Shown here one piece after another: positions 13,209 through 22,869 of a stretch of 64,000 nt of DNA. This DNA comes from Changpingibacter yushuensis (GTDB lineage Bacteria; Actinomycetota; Actinomycetes; Actinomycetales; Actinomycetaceae), in the NCBI RefSeq assembly GCF_014041995.1, contig NZ_CP059492.1:682001-746000 (forward strand), read 5' to 3'. The notes beneath the pieces are model-generated. The model was not told the origin of the DNA, searched no databases, and saw only the letters and a list, made by a program, of their open reading frames with translations. Every line of letters begins with the position of its first letter. Within the stretch, counting starts at the first letter, position 1. The translations under genes and the position numbers were made by a program.

Positions 13209-13236
13209 TTATCTGATCATCTGATCTGAGCGACTG

Positions 13237-13272
13237 AGGGGACTCACTGCTAAGCAGTGAGTCCCCTTTTTT
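13237..13272 (+). terminator. Strong intrinsic terminator after tuf
   Basis: A perfect 14-bp stem (arms 13237-13250 and 13254-13267, loop TAA) runs directly into a T6 tract at 13267-13272. It lies 29 bases after the tuf stop and is the clearest intrinsic terminator in the window. Confidence 0.95.
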
Positions 13273-13488
13273 GCGCCCATAATGTGTTACGTGGTTCGAC
13301 GGCCAGGTAGAACGGTTGTGGTCAGTTACCGATGATGTCTGAGTTTGTGCTGCGAGCGAAATATGAAATACGTATGATCGCTTACACCACATCTACTGGG
13401 TGCGACCGTCATAGGGCATCACCAGATACCGTGGGGCAAAGATGCTTTACGGGGACATTAGTAAACGCTCATCACGCAGGGCAAGGCT

Positions 13489-14452
13489 ATGTCGAATGAA
13501 ATCGTGTATGTTCAGCGCGCACTAAACAACAATGCTGCGTTGGCAAGTGACGGTACCTCTCAGTATGTGCTGATTGGCCGGGGAATTGGCTTTCGCGCCA
13601 AGGCTGGCGAAAGCCTGCGCTTGGACGAGTCGGAGAAGACGTATCGTCTGCTTGATTCGGTGACCAAGGCCCACTACATCGACATGATCAACCGCGTTGA
13701 TCTGAAGGTTTTTGACGTTGTTTCAAGCGCAATCGACTTAGCTGGCGATTTGCTTGGTGCATTGGATCTGAGTCTCTACGTCGTACTGGCTGACCATCTC
13801 GCGTTTGCGTTGAAACGCCTCCAAAACGGCATTACGATTCGCAATCCGCTTTTGCGAGAGATTAAGTCTGTATTTCCCGATGAGTTCGGTGCTGGCGAAC
13901 TCATGCTTTCCTACCTGAACGCATCACTCGACCAACAGCTGCCACGAGATGAGGTTGCGTTCATAACGCTTCATCTGAATGCGGCACGGCGTGGTTCGAG
14001 CGTTAAAGAACCTCTGCGCGATACCAATGCGGTTTTTCGCTGTTGTGTCTGAGCTTCAGGGGATCGCTGGTCAAGCATTTGCCCAAGGAGACGTATACGA
14101 GGATCTCGTTACATTCATCTGGGATGTCCGCGATCGTCTGCACCGAGGTGCATTGCGATCAGTTCCGCTTTCTCAAGCCACAGCAACAGGTATGGCCCGT
14201 GAGTGGCAGCTGGCCGGCCGTCTGCTTGACGTATTGGCGAAGCAATTGGGATGCGCGGTTCCAGGATCAGCAGAACGTGCATATATAGCGATGTGGCTGC
14301 ACGGCTGGCTACAAGATCTTTCGAGAGGCGGCGAGGCGGCAAGTGCCACGGCGCCACTGATGTCCAACCTTCAATCCTCCGAGGCTTCGGAAACCACACC
14401 GACTTCGGACAGCGAAGACCATGACGGTCTTCCGGAAGGAAAACTCACATGA
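13489..14452 (+). pseudogene. BglG/LicT-family transcriptional antiterminator, frameshifted
   Basis: PTS-regulated RNA-binding antiterminator, probably controlling the transporter gene it overlaps. Residues 1-45 form the CAT RNA-binding domain (VQRALNNNAALA, IGRGIGFRAKAG). Residues 60-170 form PRD1 with both candidate phosphorylation histidines (His103 in ADHLAFALKR, His162 in FITLHL). The frame stops at 14050-14052, but PRD2 continues in the next frame (VVSELQGIAGQAF...) to 14452. One T too many in the run 14033-14037 explains the break, since four Ts would give DTNAVFAVVSELQG in one 320-residue protein. PRD2 also lacks the usual histidines. Sequencing error, real mutation or +1 slippage are all possible. 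Confidence 0.8.
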
Positions 14453-16014
14453 TGGAATCACTCCAAAAGCTCGGCAAGGCGCTGATGGGCGCCGTTACCG
14501 TGATGCCCGTAGCGGCGTTGCTTATGGGTATTGGATATTGGATCGACCCTACTGGGTGGGGTGCAAACAATCTCCTAGCTGCAGTTCTCATTAAGAGCGG
14601 CGGCGCTGTCCTTGATAACCTCGGCTACATCTTTGCAGTTGCAATTGCTTTTGGCCTTGCAAAAGACTCCAACGGGGCCGCTGCACTTTCAGGTTTCCTG
14701 AGCTTCCAAACGCTCCTAGTGCTGTTGAACGCAGACACCGTGGCTGGATTCAAGAATGTCGATCTGGCGGCACTGGCCACCATGGACCCACAGTCCCAGG
14801 AAGTTCTGGATTGGGTTTCCCAAGGTTGGGGTGCTGTTGGCCCTAAGAACGTCCTGTTCGTCATCGCTGCGGGCCTGCTGGCCGCGTGGTGTTACAACAA
14901 GTTCCATCGCACCACGTTGCCAGATTTCCTGGCGTTCTTCTCCGGCCGTCGTCTAGTCCCGATTATGGCATCGGTTCTTTCGATCGTTTTGGCTCTGGTG
15001 CTGTACTTCGTTTGGCCACTTCTTTACAGCTTGCTCTTCAACTTCGGTGAGTGGATTCAGGGTCTGGGCGCGCTGGGCGCAGGCTTGTACGGCTTCGCGA
15101 ACCGCCTCCTCATTCCGACGGGTCTCCACCACGCTCTCAACCAAATCTTCTGGTTCGACGTCGTCGGTATCAACGACATCGGCAACTTCCTTGGTGGTTC
15201 GGCCACAATTGAAGCAGCCAAGGCCGCAACGGACGCTTCCAGCTGTGCAGGCAACTGGGTCAATGGCACCTGTGAGGTTGTTGGCGTTGTTGGACGGTAC
15301 CAAGCCGGATTCTTCCCGATCATGATGTTCGGACTCGTGGGCGCCGCTTTGGCAATCTACATGACCGCCGATCCCTCAAAGAAGAAGGTGGTCGGTTCAC
15401 TCATGGCCGCCGGCGCACTTGCTTCCTTCTTCACCGGCGTGACTGAGCCTCTCGAGTTCTCCTTCATGTTCGTTGCACCAATGTTGTACCTCGTCCACGC
15501 AGTCTTGACGGGCATTTCGCTTGCAATTGCGGCTGCAATGCACTGGACCGCTGGATTCGGCTTCTCGGCAGGTTTCGTGGACATGGTGCTCTCCGCGCGC
15601 AATCCGCTGGCAAACAAGTGGTACATGTTGCTCGTCATGGGCGTCGTCTACTTCTTCGTGTACTTTGGGATCTTCTACTTCCTCATCAAGAAGTTCAACC
15701 TCAAGACTCCAGGACGCGGTGAGGATGAGGAAACCGAGGAGAATGAAGGTGCAATCTTGGCTTCTGACTCTGACTACGCAGTGATGGCTAGCCAGATCCT
15801 CAAGGGTCTTGGTGGTAAGGAGGACATTGCAAGCTTGGACTACTGTGCAACGAGACTCCGCGTAGTGGTGGCAGATCCCGCATTGGTTGACGAACCAGAG
15901 ATCAAGAAGGCTGGCGTCTCAGGCGTGATACGCCCATCGCAAAAGTCTGTACAGGTCATTGTGGGGCCGCAAGTACAGTTTGTGTTTGACGAAGCAACCG
16001 CACAGACCAGTTAG
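14449..16014 (+). CDS. PTS sugar transporter EIICB (glucose/N-acetylglucosamine family)
   Basis: Membrane permease of the phosphotransferase system, importing and phosphorylating a hexose or amino sugar. The 521 residues hold an EIIC domain with about ten membrane segments (residues 1-415), a charged linker (EDEETEENE, near 427) and an EIIB domain at about 440-521. The phosphorylated cysteine is Cys466 in LDYCATRLRV. The asparagine/tyrosine-type context of that cysteine is closer to GlcNAc than to E. coli glucose enzymes, but substrate is uncertain. The start codon overlaps the end of the antiterminator gene (ATGA). A separate EIIA follows eight bases after the stop. Confidence 0.88.
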   Translation: MMESLQKLGKALMGAVTVMPVAALLMGIGYWIDPTGWGANNLLAAVLIKSGGAVLDNLGYIFAVAIAFGLAKDSNGAAALSGFLSFQTLLVLLNADTVAGFKNVDLAALATMDPQSQEVLDWVSQGWGAVGPKNVLFVIAAGLLAAWCYNKFHRTTLPDFLAFFSGRRLVPIMASVLSIVLALVLYFVWPLLYSLLFNFGEWIQGLGALGAGLYGFANRLLIPTGLHHALNQIFWFDVVGINDIGNFLGGSATIEAAKAATDASSCAGNWVNGTCEVVGVVGRYQAGFFPIMMFGLVGAALAIYMTADPSKKKVVGSLMAAGALASFFTGVTEPLEFSFMFVAPMLYLVHAVLTGISLAIAAAMHWTAGFGFSAGFVDMVLSARNPLANKWYMLLVMGVVYFFVYFGIFYFLIKKFNLKTPGRGEDEETEENEGAILASDSDYAVMASQILKGLGGKEDIASLDYCATRLRVVVADPALVDEPEIKKAGVSGVIRPSQKSVQVIVGPQVQFVFDEATAQTS

Positions 16015-16021
16015 TTGAGAC

Positions 16022-16510
16022 ATGTTTGGATTTGCTAAGAAGGGCGTGGCGCTTACCGCTCCCGTAGCTGGCGAAGTAATCGGAATTGAGTCTGTACAGG
16101 ACGATGTCTTTTCGCAGAAGATTCTTGGAGATCGCTTCGGCGTCGTGCCAGAACCGCACAGCGATCAGATGGTGGTCTGTGCACCTGCGCCCGGCACGAT
16201 CGTTTCGCTGTTCCCCACGGGCCACGCGTTTGGTATTGAGACCGACGACGGACTAGAGATCCTTGTGCACATCGGCCTTGATACGGTTGAGATGAAGGGG
16301 GATGGCTTCCAAACACACCTAGCCAAGGGTGCACATGTGGATGCCGGTAGCCCTGTGGTCACAGTTGATCTCGCGAAGGTTCGCGCTGCTGGTTGTGATC
16401 CCATCGTGCTCGTTGTTTTGACCAACAAGAATCAGGTCAAGTCCTTGAGACTCGACTTGGTGGCACTTGCCACTAGTGGTTCGAACGTAGCCACAGTTAA
16501 GATGGGCTGA
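16022..16510 (+). CDS. crr: PTS EIIA component, glucose (Crr) type
   Basis: Soluble phosphocarrier that takes phosphate from HPr and passes it to the EIIB cysteine of the preceding gene. The 162-residue protein has the EIIA-Glc fold signature: APVAGEVIGIESVQDDVFSQK, then TGHAFGI (His68) and the active site ILVHIGLDTVEMKG (His83 as phosphate acceptor). It starts seven bases after the EIICB stop and ends just before a large terminator, so antiterminator, EIICB and EIIA form one short operon. It may also serve other EIIA-lacking permeases, which cannot be judged here. Confidence 0.92.
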   Translation: MFGFAKKGVALTAPVAGEVIGIESVQDDVFSQKILGDRFGVVPEPHSDQMVVCAPAPGTIVSLFPTGHAFGIETDDGLEILVHIGLDTVEMKGDGFQTHLAKGAHVDAGSPVVTVDLAKVRAAGCDPIVLVVLTNKNQVKSLRLDLVALATSGSNVATVKMG

Positions 16511-16524
16511 ACACATCACATCTG

Positions 16525-16567
16525 AGAACTGAGGGAGCCCCAGAATGTTTGGGGTTCCCTCAGTTCT
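16525..16567 (+). terminator. Terminator after PTS operon
   Basis: An 18-bp stem (arms 16525-16542 and 16550-16567, one G-U pair, 7-base loop) 14 bases after the EIIA stop. It insulates the PTS operon from the S10 operon. The 3' side is followed by TTAATG rather than a long U-run. Confidence 0.85.
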
Positions 16568-16604
16568 TAATGAGTGAGGTCCGGGCCACTTTCATTGCTA
16601 ACAG

Positions 16605-16634
16605 CTTGCTTGATGGCCCATTGTTTTGGCATAC
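16605..16634 (+). promoter_or_regulatory. Candidate S10-operon promoter and leader
   Basis: TTGCTT (16605-16610), 18 bases and CATACT (16629-16634) form a fair promoter about 174 bases before rpsJ. The leader has a 6-bp hairpin soon after the start site (GCCCGA at about 16647-16652 with TCGGGC at 16659-16664). A leader of this length would allow autoregulation by a ribosomal protein (L4 in E. coli), but no homologous structure is recognisable. Confidence 0.45.
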
Positions 16635-16808
16635 TGAACAAGTTGCCCGATCATGTTCGGGCTGAAGACTTCGTTGATGCGGAAGAGCATCGACGTGAAA
16701 AAGGGTTCGTCGTAACCTGCATAGGGCTTGATTTCGTGGTTAGATTCGCGCGACACGCCCGACTGCGGGTACCGGCGATCTCCGCGGTAAAGAGAGGTAG
16801 ACGACGCC

Positions 16809-17117
16809 ATGGCGGGACAGAAGATCCGCATCCGGCTCAAGTCATATGACCATGAGGTCATTGATAGCGCGGCGAAGAAGCTCGTCGACGAGGTGACGCG
16901 TACTGGCGCGACAGTAGTGGGCCCTGTGCCGCTGCCGACGGAGAAGAATGTCTTCTGCGTCATTCGTTCGCCCCATAAGTACAAGGACAGCCGCGAGCAT
17001 TTCGAAATGCGTACGCACAAGCGGCTGATCGACATCGTCGATCCGACACTGAAGACAATCGATACGCTCCGTCGTCTCGATCTTCCGGCCGATGTCAACG
17101 TGGAAATCAAGCTCTGA
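16809..17117 (+). CDS. rpsJ: 30S ribosomal protein S10
   Basis: S10 is part of the 30S head and, as NusE, of transcription antitermination complexes. The 102 residues match the family end to end: [18 protein letters not shown], then GPVPLPTEK and [13 protein letters not shown]. The ATG follows AGAGGTAG. It is the first gene of the S10 operon and is separated from rplC by 10 bases. Confidence 0.97.
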   Translation: MAGQKIRIRLKSYDHEVIDSAAKKLVDEVTRTGATVVGPVPLPTEKNVFCVIRSPHKYKDSREHFEMRTHKRLIDIVDPTLKTIDTLRRLDLPADVNVEIKL

Positions 17118-17127
17118 GGTAACGCAC

Positions 17128-17793
17128 ATGAACTCCAAGCAGGTAACTGCCGGTGCGCCCGTCAAGGCGTTGATCGGCACCAAGTTGGGCATGACCCAGC
17201 TCTGGGATGAGGCAGGCCGCCTTCTCCCCGTAACGGTTGTCAGCGTTGGCAAGAACGTTGTGACCCAGGTCCGCACACCCGAAGTTGATGGCTACTCTGC
17301 CGTTCAGCTCGCATCGGGCGATGTGAAGACCAAGAACGTCACAAAGCCCTTGCAAGGTCATTTTGACAAGGCAGGCGTTACGCCTCGCCGCAAGATCGCT
17401 GAAGTCCGCACCACGGACGCAGCTGACTACTCACTCGGTCAGGAACTCGCTGCTGACGTTTTCGAAGCCGGCCAGAAGGTCGACGTCGTTGGCGTTTCAA
17501 AGGGCAAGGGTTTCGCCGGCGTTATGAAGCGTCACGGCTTTGCCGGCGTTTCGTCTTCGCACGGTTCACACCGTAACCACCGCAAGCCCGGTTCGATCGG
17601 CGCTTGTGCAACTCCGTCCCGCGTGTTCAAGGGTCTGCGCATGGCAGGCCGTATGGGCAACGATCGCGTGACGGTGCAGAACCTTTCCATCCACGCCGTC
17701 GATGCTGAGCAGGGTGTCCTGCTGGTGGTTGGCGCAATCCCAGGCGCCAAGGGCGCCTCGGTCGTGGTCCGTACCGCTGTGAAGGGAGCCTGA
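17128..17793 (+). CDS. rplC: 50S ribosomal protein L3
   Basis: L3 is an early-assembling large-subunit protein near the peptidyl transferase centre. The chosen ATG at 17128 ([19 protein letters not shown]) has GAGGTAA five bases upstream. An earlier in-frame codon would overlap rpsJ. The 221 residues include the typical [14 protein letters not shown] and [14 protein letters not shown] stretches and the loop [15 protein letters not shown] that reaches the peptidyl transferase centre. rplD begins two bases after its stop. Confidence 0.96.
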   Translation: MNSKQVTAGAPVKALIGTKLGMTQLWDEAGRLLPVTVVSVGKNVVTQVRTPEVDGYSAVQLASGDVKTKNVTKPLQGHFDKAGVTPRRKIAEVRTTDAADYSLGQELAADVFEAGQKVDVVGVSKGKGFAGVMKRHGFAGVSSSHGSHRNHRKPGSIGACATPSRVFKGLRMAGRMGNDRVTVQNLSIHAVDAEQGVLLVVGAIPGAKGASVVVRTAVKGA

Positions 17794-17795
17794 AC

Positions 17796-18443
17796 ATGGC
17801 GGAATCCTTCAAAGTAGACGTTCTTGACGTAGCCGGTGCAACAACCGGTGCAGTCGAACTTCCTGCGTCGCTTTTCGACGTCGAGGTCAACATCCCCCTG
17901 ATTCATCAGGTTGTTGTTGCACAGCTTGCTGCTGCTCGCGCCGGAACCCACTCAACTAAGACACGTGGCCAGGTCTCTGGTGGTGGCAAGAAGCCGTTTA
18001 AGCAGAAGGGCACCGGCCGTGCTCGTCAGGGCTCGATCCGCGCTCCACACTTCACTGGTGGCGGCGTTGTTCACGGCCCGCAACCTCGCGATTACTCGCA
18101 GCGGACCCCTAAGAAGATGGTTGCCGCTGCTCTGCGTCAGGCACTTTCTGACCGCGCCCGCAATGGTCGTGTTCACGTTGTTCAGGCGTTCCTCGAAGGT
18201 GAGACACCTTCGACCAAGACCGCCGTTGCACTGCTGCGCAAGGTTATCGCTGAGCGTTCCGGCCTGATCGTTGTTTCTCGCGAAGATGACCTTTCGGTTC
18301 TTTCGCTGCGCAACGCTCCTGAGGCTCACGTTCTGTACGTTGACCAGCTCAACACCTATGACGTCCTCGTTGCCGACGACGTCGTGTTCACCGAGTCGGC
18401 TCTGGCCGCCTTTGTGAGCAAGAATGCCAAGGAGGAGAAGTGA
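17796..18443 (+). CDS. rplD: 50S ribosomal protein L4
   Basis: L4 lines the peptide exit tunnel with an extended loop, visible here as [25 protein letters not shown]-like sequence around residues 65-90. The 215-residue protein is standard. In E. coli L4 represses its own S10 operon. The stop codon overlaps the GTG start of rplW (GTGA), showing tight coupling. Confidence 0.96.
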   Translation: MAESFKVDVLDVAGATTGAVELPASLFDVEVNIPLIHQVVVAQLAAARAGTHSTKTRGQVSGGGKKPFKQKGTGRARQGSIRAPHFTGGGVVHGPQPRDYSQRTPKKMVAAALRQALSDRARNGRVHVVQAFLEGETPSTKTAVALLRKVIAERSGLIVVSREDDLSVLSLRNAPEAHVLYVDQLNTYDVLVADDVVFTESALAAFVSKNAKEEK

Positions 18444-18754
18444 GCGAGGTAGCAAACTTCTGGAACAAGGATCCGCATGATGTCATCCTTTCACCGGTGG
18501 CATCGGAAAAGTCGGCCATGATGGAAGACGAAGGTAAGTACACGTTCGTCGTCGATCCACGCGCCAACAAGACCGAGATCAAGCAGGCCGTTGAGACCAT
18601 CTTTGGTGTCAAGGTTGCGTCCGTGAACACCCAGAATCGTCAGGGCAAGACTCGCCGCACCCGCGATGGCATTGGCAAGCGCAAGAACATCAAGCGCGCC
18701 ATCATCACACTGCGCGAGGGCACCATTGACATCTACGGCGATATCGTCGGCTGA
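18440..18754 (+). CDS. rplW: 50S ribosomal protein L23
   Basis: L23 sits at the tunnel exit and is the docking site for trigger factor and SRP. It has 104 residues, starts with GTG inside the rplD stop, and is preceded by AGGAGGAGA. Recognisable parts are [12 protein letters not shown] at the N terminus and the loop [20 protein letters not shown]. It ends 35 bases before rplB. Confidence 0.95.
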   Translation: MSEVANFWNKDPHDVILSPVASEKSAMMEDEGKYTFVVDPRANKTEIKQAVETIFGVKVASVNTQNRQGKTRRTRDGIGKRKNIKRAIITLREGTIDIYGDIVG

Positions 18755-18789
18755 CGCCGTACGCCGAGGAAATTTGAGGATCTGAACTC

Positions 18790-19626
18790 ATGGGAATCCG
18801 TAAGTACAAGCCGACGACCCCGGGTCGTCGCGGTGCGAGCGTTGCCGACTTCGCTGAGATCACCCGATCGACGCCGGAGAAGTCGCTGCTGCGCCCACTG
18901 CCGAAGACAGGCGGTCGCAATAACCTTGGCCGCATCACCACTCGTCACAAGGGTGGCGGCCACAAGCGTCAGTACCGCATCATCGACTTCCGTCGTTGGG
19001 ACAAGGACGGCGTGCCGGCCAAGGTCGCTCACATCGAGTATGACCCGAACCGCACCGCACGTATCGCGCTGCTGCACTACGCCGATGGCGAGAAGCGCTA
19101 CATTCTGGCGCCGAAGAACCTTCAGCAGGGTGACACCGTTGAAAACGGTCCAGCAGCTGATATCAAGCCAGGCAACAACCTGCCGCTGAAGAACATCCCA
19201 GTTGGTACGACCATCCACTGCGTGGAGCTTCGTCCAGCCGGCGGTGCAAAGATCGCTCGCTCTGCAGGAGTTTCGGTTCAGCTGGTGGCCCGCGAAGGAA
19301 AGTACGCCCAGCTGCGTATGCCTTCCGGCGAAATTCGCAACGTCGATGCTCGCTGCCGCGCCTGCGTAGGCGAGGTTGGCAATGCTGAGCAGTCGAACAT
19401 TAATTGGGGTAAGGCTGGCCGCATGCGCTGGAAGGGCGTTCGCCCAACAGTCCGTGGCGTTGTCATGAACCCAGTTGACCACCCGCACGGTGGTGGCGAG
19501 GGCAAGACCTCCGGTGGCCGTCATCCGGTCAGCCCATGGGGCAAGCCTGAAGGCCGTACCCGCCGCCCGAACAAGGCCAGCGACAAGCTCATTGTGCGCC
19601 GTCGCAAGACCGGCAACAAGCGCTAA
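18790..19626 (+). CDS. rplB: 50S ribosomal protein L2
   Basis: L2 is required for subunit association and peptidyl transfer. The 278 residues contain the hallmarks [14 protein letters not shown] at the start, [19 protein letters not shown], and near the C terminus the universal [13 protein letters not shown] with the histidine important for activity. It ends KTGNKR. It lies in the S10 operon, 15 bases before rpsS, with no sign of anything unusual. Confidence 0.97.
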   Translation: MGIRKYKPTTPGRRGASVADFAEITRSTPEKSLLRPLPKTGGRNNLGRITTRHKGGGHKRQYRIIDFRRWDKDGVPAKVAHIEYDPNRTARIALLHYADGEKRYILAPKNLQQGDTVENGPAADIKPGNNLPLKNIPVGTTIHCVELRPAGGAKIARSAGVSVQLVAREGKYAQLRMPSGEIRNVDARCRACVGEVGNAEQSNINWGKAGRMRWKGVRPTVRGVVMNPVDHPHGGGEGKTSGGRHPVSPWGKPEGRTRRPNKASDKLIVRRRKTGNKR

Positions 19627-19641
19627 GAGAGGATGAGCTGA

Positions 19642-19923
19642 ATGCCGCGTAGTCTCAAGAAGGGTCCCTTTGTCGACGACCATCTGATGAAGAAGGTTGA
19701 CGATCAGAACGAAAAGGGCACCAAGAACGTTATCAAGACCTGGTCACGTCGGTCGGTCATTACCCCCGACTTCCTAGGTCACACCTTTGCCGTGCACGAC
19801 GGCCGCAAGCATGTACCGGTGTTCGTCACCGAGTCCATGGTGGGCCACAAGCTCGGGGAGTTCGCCCCGACCCGCACATTCCGCGGGCACGAGAAGGACG
19901 ACCGCAAGGGCCGCCGCCGCTGA
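19642..19923 (+). CDS. rpsS: 30S ribosomal protein S19
   Basis: S19 is part of the 30S head, near S13. The 93-residue protein starts [18 protein letters not shown], carries [21 protein letters not shown] and ends in a basic tail KDDRKGRRR. Start ATG at 19642 follows GAGAGGATGAG. It is in the invariant rplB-rpsS-rplV order. Confidence 0.97.
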   Translation: MPRSLKKGPFVDDHLMKKVDDQNEKGTKNVIKTWSRRSVITPDFLGHTFAVHDGRKHVPVFVTESMVGHKLGEFAPTRTFRGHEKDDRKGRRR

Positions 19924-19960
19924 GGCGCAGCCTGAAGAGCAGAGAGAGTAAGGCTAGAAC

Positions 19961-20341
19961 ATGGAAGCCAAGGCGCAGGCGCGTTTCTTGCGTGTTACGC
20001 CTCAGAAGGCCCGTCGCGTTGTGGATGTTATCCGCGGCAAGCGAGCCACTGAGGTCCTCGACGTGCTTCGGTACGCACCACAGGGGGCTGCAGAGCCCGT
20101 CCTGAAGATTGTTGAGTCCGCGATTGCCAATGCCCGCTATGCAGCGGATCAGGCTGGCGAGCGTTTCGACGAGGGTGACCTCTTCATCACGGCAGCGTTT
20201 GCCGATGAAGGCCCCACGATGAAGCGCATTCAGCCCCGTGCACAAGGGCGCGCAAACCGTATCCTCAAGCGTACGAGCCACATCACCGTAGTTGTCAGCG
20301 ACCAAAAGGTTGCTGCAGGATCGAAGAGGAGGACCCGTTAA
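19961..20341 (+). CDS. rplV: 50S ribosomal protein L22
   Basis: L22 contributes a long beta-hairpin to the exit tunnel, and changes in its tip affect macrolide response. The 126 residues include [20 protein letters not shown] at the N terminus and the hairpin [19 protein letters not shown], which looks wild type. The stop TAA shares its last A with the rpsC start ATG. Confidence 0.96.
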   Translation: MEAKAQARFLRVTPQKARRVVDVIRGKRATEVLDVLRYAPQGAAEPVLKIVESAIANARYAADQAGERFDEGDLFITAAFADEGPTMKRIQPRAQGRANRILKRTSHITVVVSDQKVAAGSKRRTR

Positions 20342-21144
20342 TGGGCCAGAAGGTCAATCCAACTGGGTTCCGACTCGGAATTACGACCGACCACCGCTCC
20401 AAGTGGTTTGCTGATTCGTCCAAGCCAGGTCAGCGTTATTCTGACTTCGTTTCAGAAGACGTTCAGATCCGCAGGATGATCGATAAGACCCTCGAACGTG
20501 CTGGGATTTCCCGCGTGAACATCGAACGCCGCGCTGAGCGCGTCGTCGTCGATATCCACACGGCTCGTCCGGGCATCGTCATTGGGCGTCGCGGCGCAGA
20601 GGCTGATCGCCTCCGCGCTGATCTCGAGAAGCTGACTGGTAAGGCCATTCAGCTGAACATCCTTGAGGTCAAGAACCCAGAAGCAGACGCACAACTGGTC
20701 GCACAGGGCATCGCAGAACAGCTCGCTTCGCGAGTTTCATTCCGCCGTGCAATGCGCAAGGGAATTCAGTCCGCAGAGCGCGCCGGCGTCAAGGGCATTC
20801 GTGTCCAGTGCGCAGGTCGCCTCGGTGGAGCGGAAATGTCCCGCTCAGAGTTTTACCGCGAAGGGCGTGTGCCGCTGCACACGCTGCGCGCGAACATTGA
20901 TTACGGCTTCTACGAGGCCCGCACGACCTTTGGGCGCATTGGCGTCAAGGTGTGGATCTACCGCGGTGATGTCACCGATACGGAGTACTACCGCACTTTG
21001 GCCGAAGCACCTCGTGGGCGTGGCCGTGGTGAACGCGGCGACCGCCGTGGACGCCGCGGTGACCGCCGTGGCCAGCAGCAGACTGCTCCGCAGACTACAG
21101 CTGCTCCAGCCGCAGAGCCGGCCACCTCAGGAACGGAGGCCTGA
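20341..21144 (+). CDS. rpsC: 30S ribosomal protein S3
   Basis: S3 lies at the mRNA entry channel and helps unwind mRNA. It has an N-terminal KH domain (GRPG-like motif seen as [15 protein letters not shown] at about 78-92) and the S3 C-terminal domain ending near residue 211. A disordered tail follows: an Arg/Gly-rich part ([18 protein letters not shown]) and then Gln/Thr/Ala/Pro residues to 267. Such tails are usual in Actinobacteria and differ between species. Confidence 0.96.
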   Translation: MGQKVNPTGFRLGITTDHRSKWFADSSKPGQRYSDFVSEDVQIRRMIDKTLERAGISRVNIERRAERVVVDIHTARPGIVIGRRGAEADRLRADLEKLTGKAIQLNILEVKNPEADAQLVAQGIAEQLASRVSFRRAMRKGIQSAERAGVKGIRVQCAGRLGGAEMSRSEFYREGRVPLHTLRANIDYGFYEARTTFGRIGVKVWIYRGDVTDTEYYRTLAEAPRGRGRGERGDRRGRRGDRRGQQQTAPQTTAAPAAEPATSGTEA

Positions 21145-21147
21145 CAC

Positions 21148-21564
21148 ATGCTGATTCCACGTCGTACAAAGTGGCGCAAGCAGCATCGCCCAACCCGTAG
21201 CGGAATGTCGAAGGGCGGCACGCAGCTGGCCTTCGGCGACTACGGTATCCAGGCACTCGAGCCAGCTTACGTGACTAACCGTCAGATTGAAGCAGCTCGT
21301 ATTGCCATGACTCGTCACGTCAAGCGTGGCGGCAAGATCTGGATCAACATTTTCCCAGATCGTCCGCTTACGAAGAAGGCTCTCGGCCTCCGTATGGGTT
21401 CCGGAAAGGGCCCAGTGGAGACTTGGGTTGCTAACGTGAAGCCCGGTCGTATTATGTTCGAAATCAGCGGCGTCGATGAGGCACTTGCCCGTGAAGCAAT
21501 GCTCCGCGCCCAGCACAAGCTGCCGATGAAGACTCGCTTCGTCGCTCGTGAGGAAGGTGAATGA
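21148..21564 (+). CDS. rplP: 50S ribosomal protein L16
   Basis: L16 helps position A-site tRNA next to the peptidyl transferase centre. The 138 residues begin [15 protein letters not shown] and contain [17 protein letters not shown] and [19 protein letters not shown], both family signatures. It starts three bases after rpsC and overlaps the start of rpmC. Confidence 0.97.
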   Translation: MLIPRRTKWRKQHRPTRSGMSKGGTQLAFGDYGIQALEPAYVTNRQIEAARIAMTRHVKRGGKIWINIFPDRPLTKKALGLRMGSGKGPVETWVANVKPGRIMFEISGVDEALAREAMLRAQHKLPMKTRFVAREEGE

Positions 21565-21794
21565 TGGCCAAGGGATTGACCACCGAAGACCTCGACGCCA
21601 TGACTGACGTTGAACTCCTCGAGAAGCTCAAGGAGTCCAAGCAGGAGCTGTTCAACCTGCGGTTCTCCGCGGTGACCCACCGCCTCGAGGACAGCGGCAG
21701 GCTTCAGCAGGTCCGCCGCGATATCGCACGTATTTACACTGTTAAGCGCGAGCGCGAGCTCAATATCCGCACCGCCCCTGCGGCCGAGAAGTGA
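21564..21794 (+). CDS. rpmC: 50S ribosomal protein L29
   Basis: L29 is a small helical protein at the tunnel exit, beside L23. Two adjacent ATG codons (21561 and 21564) are possible. The second gives [20 protein letters not shown] and 76 residues. The conserved [20 protein letters not shown] core is present. The gene overlaps the rplP stop and is followed by rpsQ after seven bases. Confidence 0.93.
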   Translation: MAKGLTTEDLDAMTDVELLEKLKESKQELFNLRFSAVTHRLEDSGRLQQVRRDIARIYTVKRERELNIRTAPAAEK

Positions 21795-21801
21795 GGTTAA
21801 A

Positions 21802-22074
21802 GTGAGCGAGCAGAACACTGAGACGCGCAACTACCGCAAGGTGCAGCGCGGATACGTCGTTAGCGACAAGATGGACAAGACAGTCATCGTAGAGGTTGAG
21901 GATCGCCGCAAGCATCCGCTCTACGGCAAGGTCATTACGCACACTCGTCGCGTGAAGGCCCACGACGAGCTGAACGAAGTTCACGTCGGCGATCTTGTCC
22001 GCATCATGGAGACCCGCCCGTTGAGCGCGACCAAGCATTACCGCGTGGTCGAGATCGTCGAAAAGGCCAAGTGA
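21802..22074 (+). CDS. rpsQ: 30S ribosomal protein S17
   Basis: S17 is an OB-fold primary 16S rRNA binding protein. It has 90 residues with a GTG start behind GAGGTTAAA. It shows the family core [22 protein letters not shown] and [22 protein letters not shown]. An 82-base gap to rplN follows, with no obvious terminator, so transcription likely continues. Confidence 0.95.
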   Translation: MSEQNTETRNYRKVQRGYVVSDKMDKTVIVEVEDRRKHPLYGKVITHTRRVKAHDELNEVHVGDLVRIMETRPLSATKHYRVVEIVEKAK

Positions 22075-22156
22075 CCTCGCAGGCCACTCCACAGACCCCA
22101 TCCGTTCGGCAAGGCTCAGAACTCGAGAACCGGCACGACGACAGGAGAAATCACAA

Positions 22157-22525
22157 ATGATCCAGCAGGAGACGCGGCTCAATGTCGCCGACAACACGGG
22201 CGCAAAGGAAATTCTTTGCATCCGCGTTCTCGGTGGATCCGGCCGACGCTACGCCGGAATTGGCGACACGATCGTCGGAACCGTCAAGGATGCAATTCCT
22301 GGCGGAAATGTTAAGAAGGGCGACGTGGTCAAGGCCGTCGTCGTCCGTACAAGGAAAGAGATTCGTCGTCCGGATGGCTCGTACATCCGTTTTGACGAAA
22401 ACGCAGCTGTTCTTCTTAAGAACGACGGCGAGCCCCGCGGAACCCGTATCTTCGGCCCCGTTGGTCGCGAGCTTCGTGACAAGAAGTTCATGCGCATTAT
22501 CTCGCTCGCACCGGAGGTGATCTGA
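22157..22525 (+). CDS. rplN: 50S ribosomal protein L14
   Basis: L14 forms an inter-subunit bridge and is the binding site of the silencing factor RsfS. All 122 residues match the family: [20 protein letters not shown], the [15 protein letters not shown] loop and [19 protein letters not shown]. The ATG follows ACAGGAGAAA. The last base of the stop is the first base of the rplX start. Confidence 0.97.
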   Translation: MIQQETRLNVADNTGAKEILCIRVLGGSGRRYAGIGDTIVGTVKDAIPGGNVKKGDVVKAVVVRTRKEIRRPDGSYIRFDENAAVLLKNDGEPRGTRIFGPVGRELRDKKFMRIISLAPEVI

Positions 22526-22869
22526 TGGCGAAGATCAAGAAGGACGACCTCGTTCAGGTTATCGCTGGTCGCGATAAGGGCATGCAAGGCCGTGTCCTCT
22601 CGGTGGATACCAGAAACAACCGCGTGGTTGTGGAAGGCGTTCAGCGAGTCAAGAAGCACGTGAAGGTCGGCCAGACCTCTCGTGGTGGCACAACTGGTGG
22701 TATCGAAACCGTCGAGGCTCCGATCCATATTTCGAACGTCGCACTTGTCGGTCCCGACAAGAAGCCGATTCGAGTTGGCTACCGTGAGGTCGAGGTTGAG
22801 CGTGATGGTCGTAAGAAGCTCGTTCGTGAGCGCATCGGCCGTCGTGGTGGGAAGGAGATCGAGCTGTGA
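22525..22869 (+). CDS. rplX: 50S ribosomal protein L24
   Basis: L24 initiates large-subunit assembly and reaches the tunnel exit. The 114-residue protein has the KOW motif [20 protein letters not shown] near the N terminus, then [16 protein letters not shown]. It overlaps rplN by one base and rplE by four (GTGA), typical of the tightly packed spc genes. Confidence 0.95.
   Translation: MAKIKKDDLVQVIAGRDKGMQGRVLSVDTRNNRVVVEGVQRVKKHVKVGQTSRGGTTGGIETVEAPIHISNVALVGPDKKPIRVGYREVEVERDGRKKLVRERIGRRGGKEIEL

Noticed and set aside
13430-13488. Possible ribonucleic antiterminator (RAT) site before the BglG gene: CGCAGGGCAAGGC resembles the 3' half of the LicT target.
   Set aside because: The 5' half does not match, no overlapping terminator is visible, and the bases serve as the ribosome-binding site of the gene.
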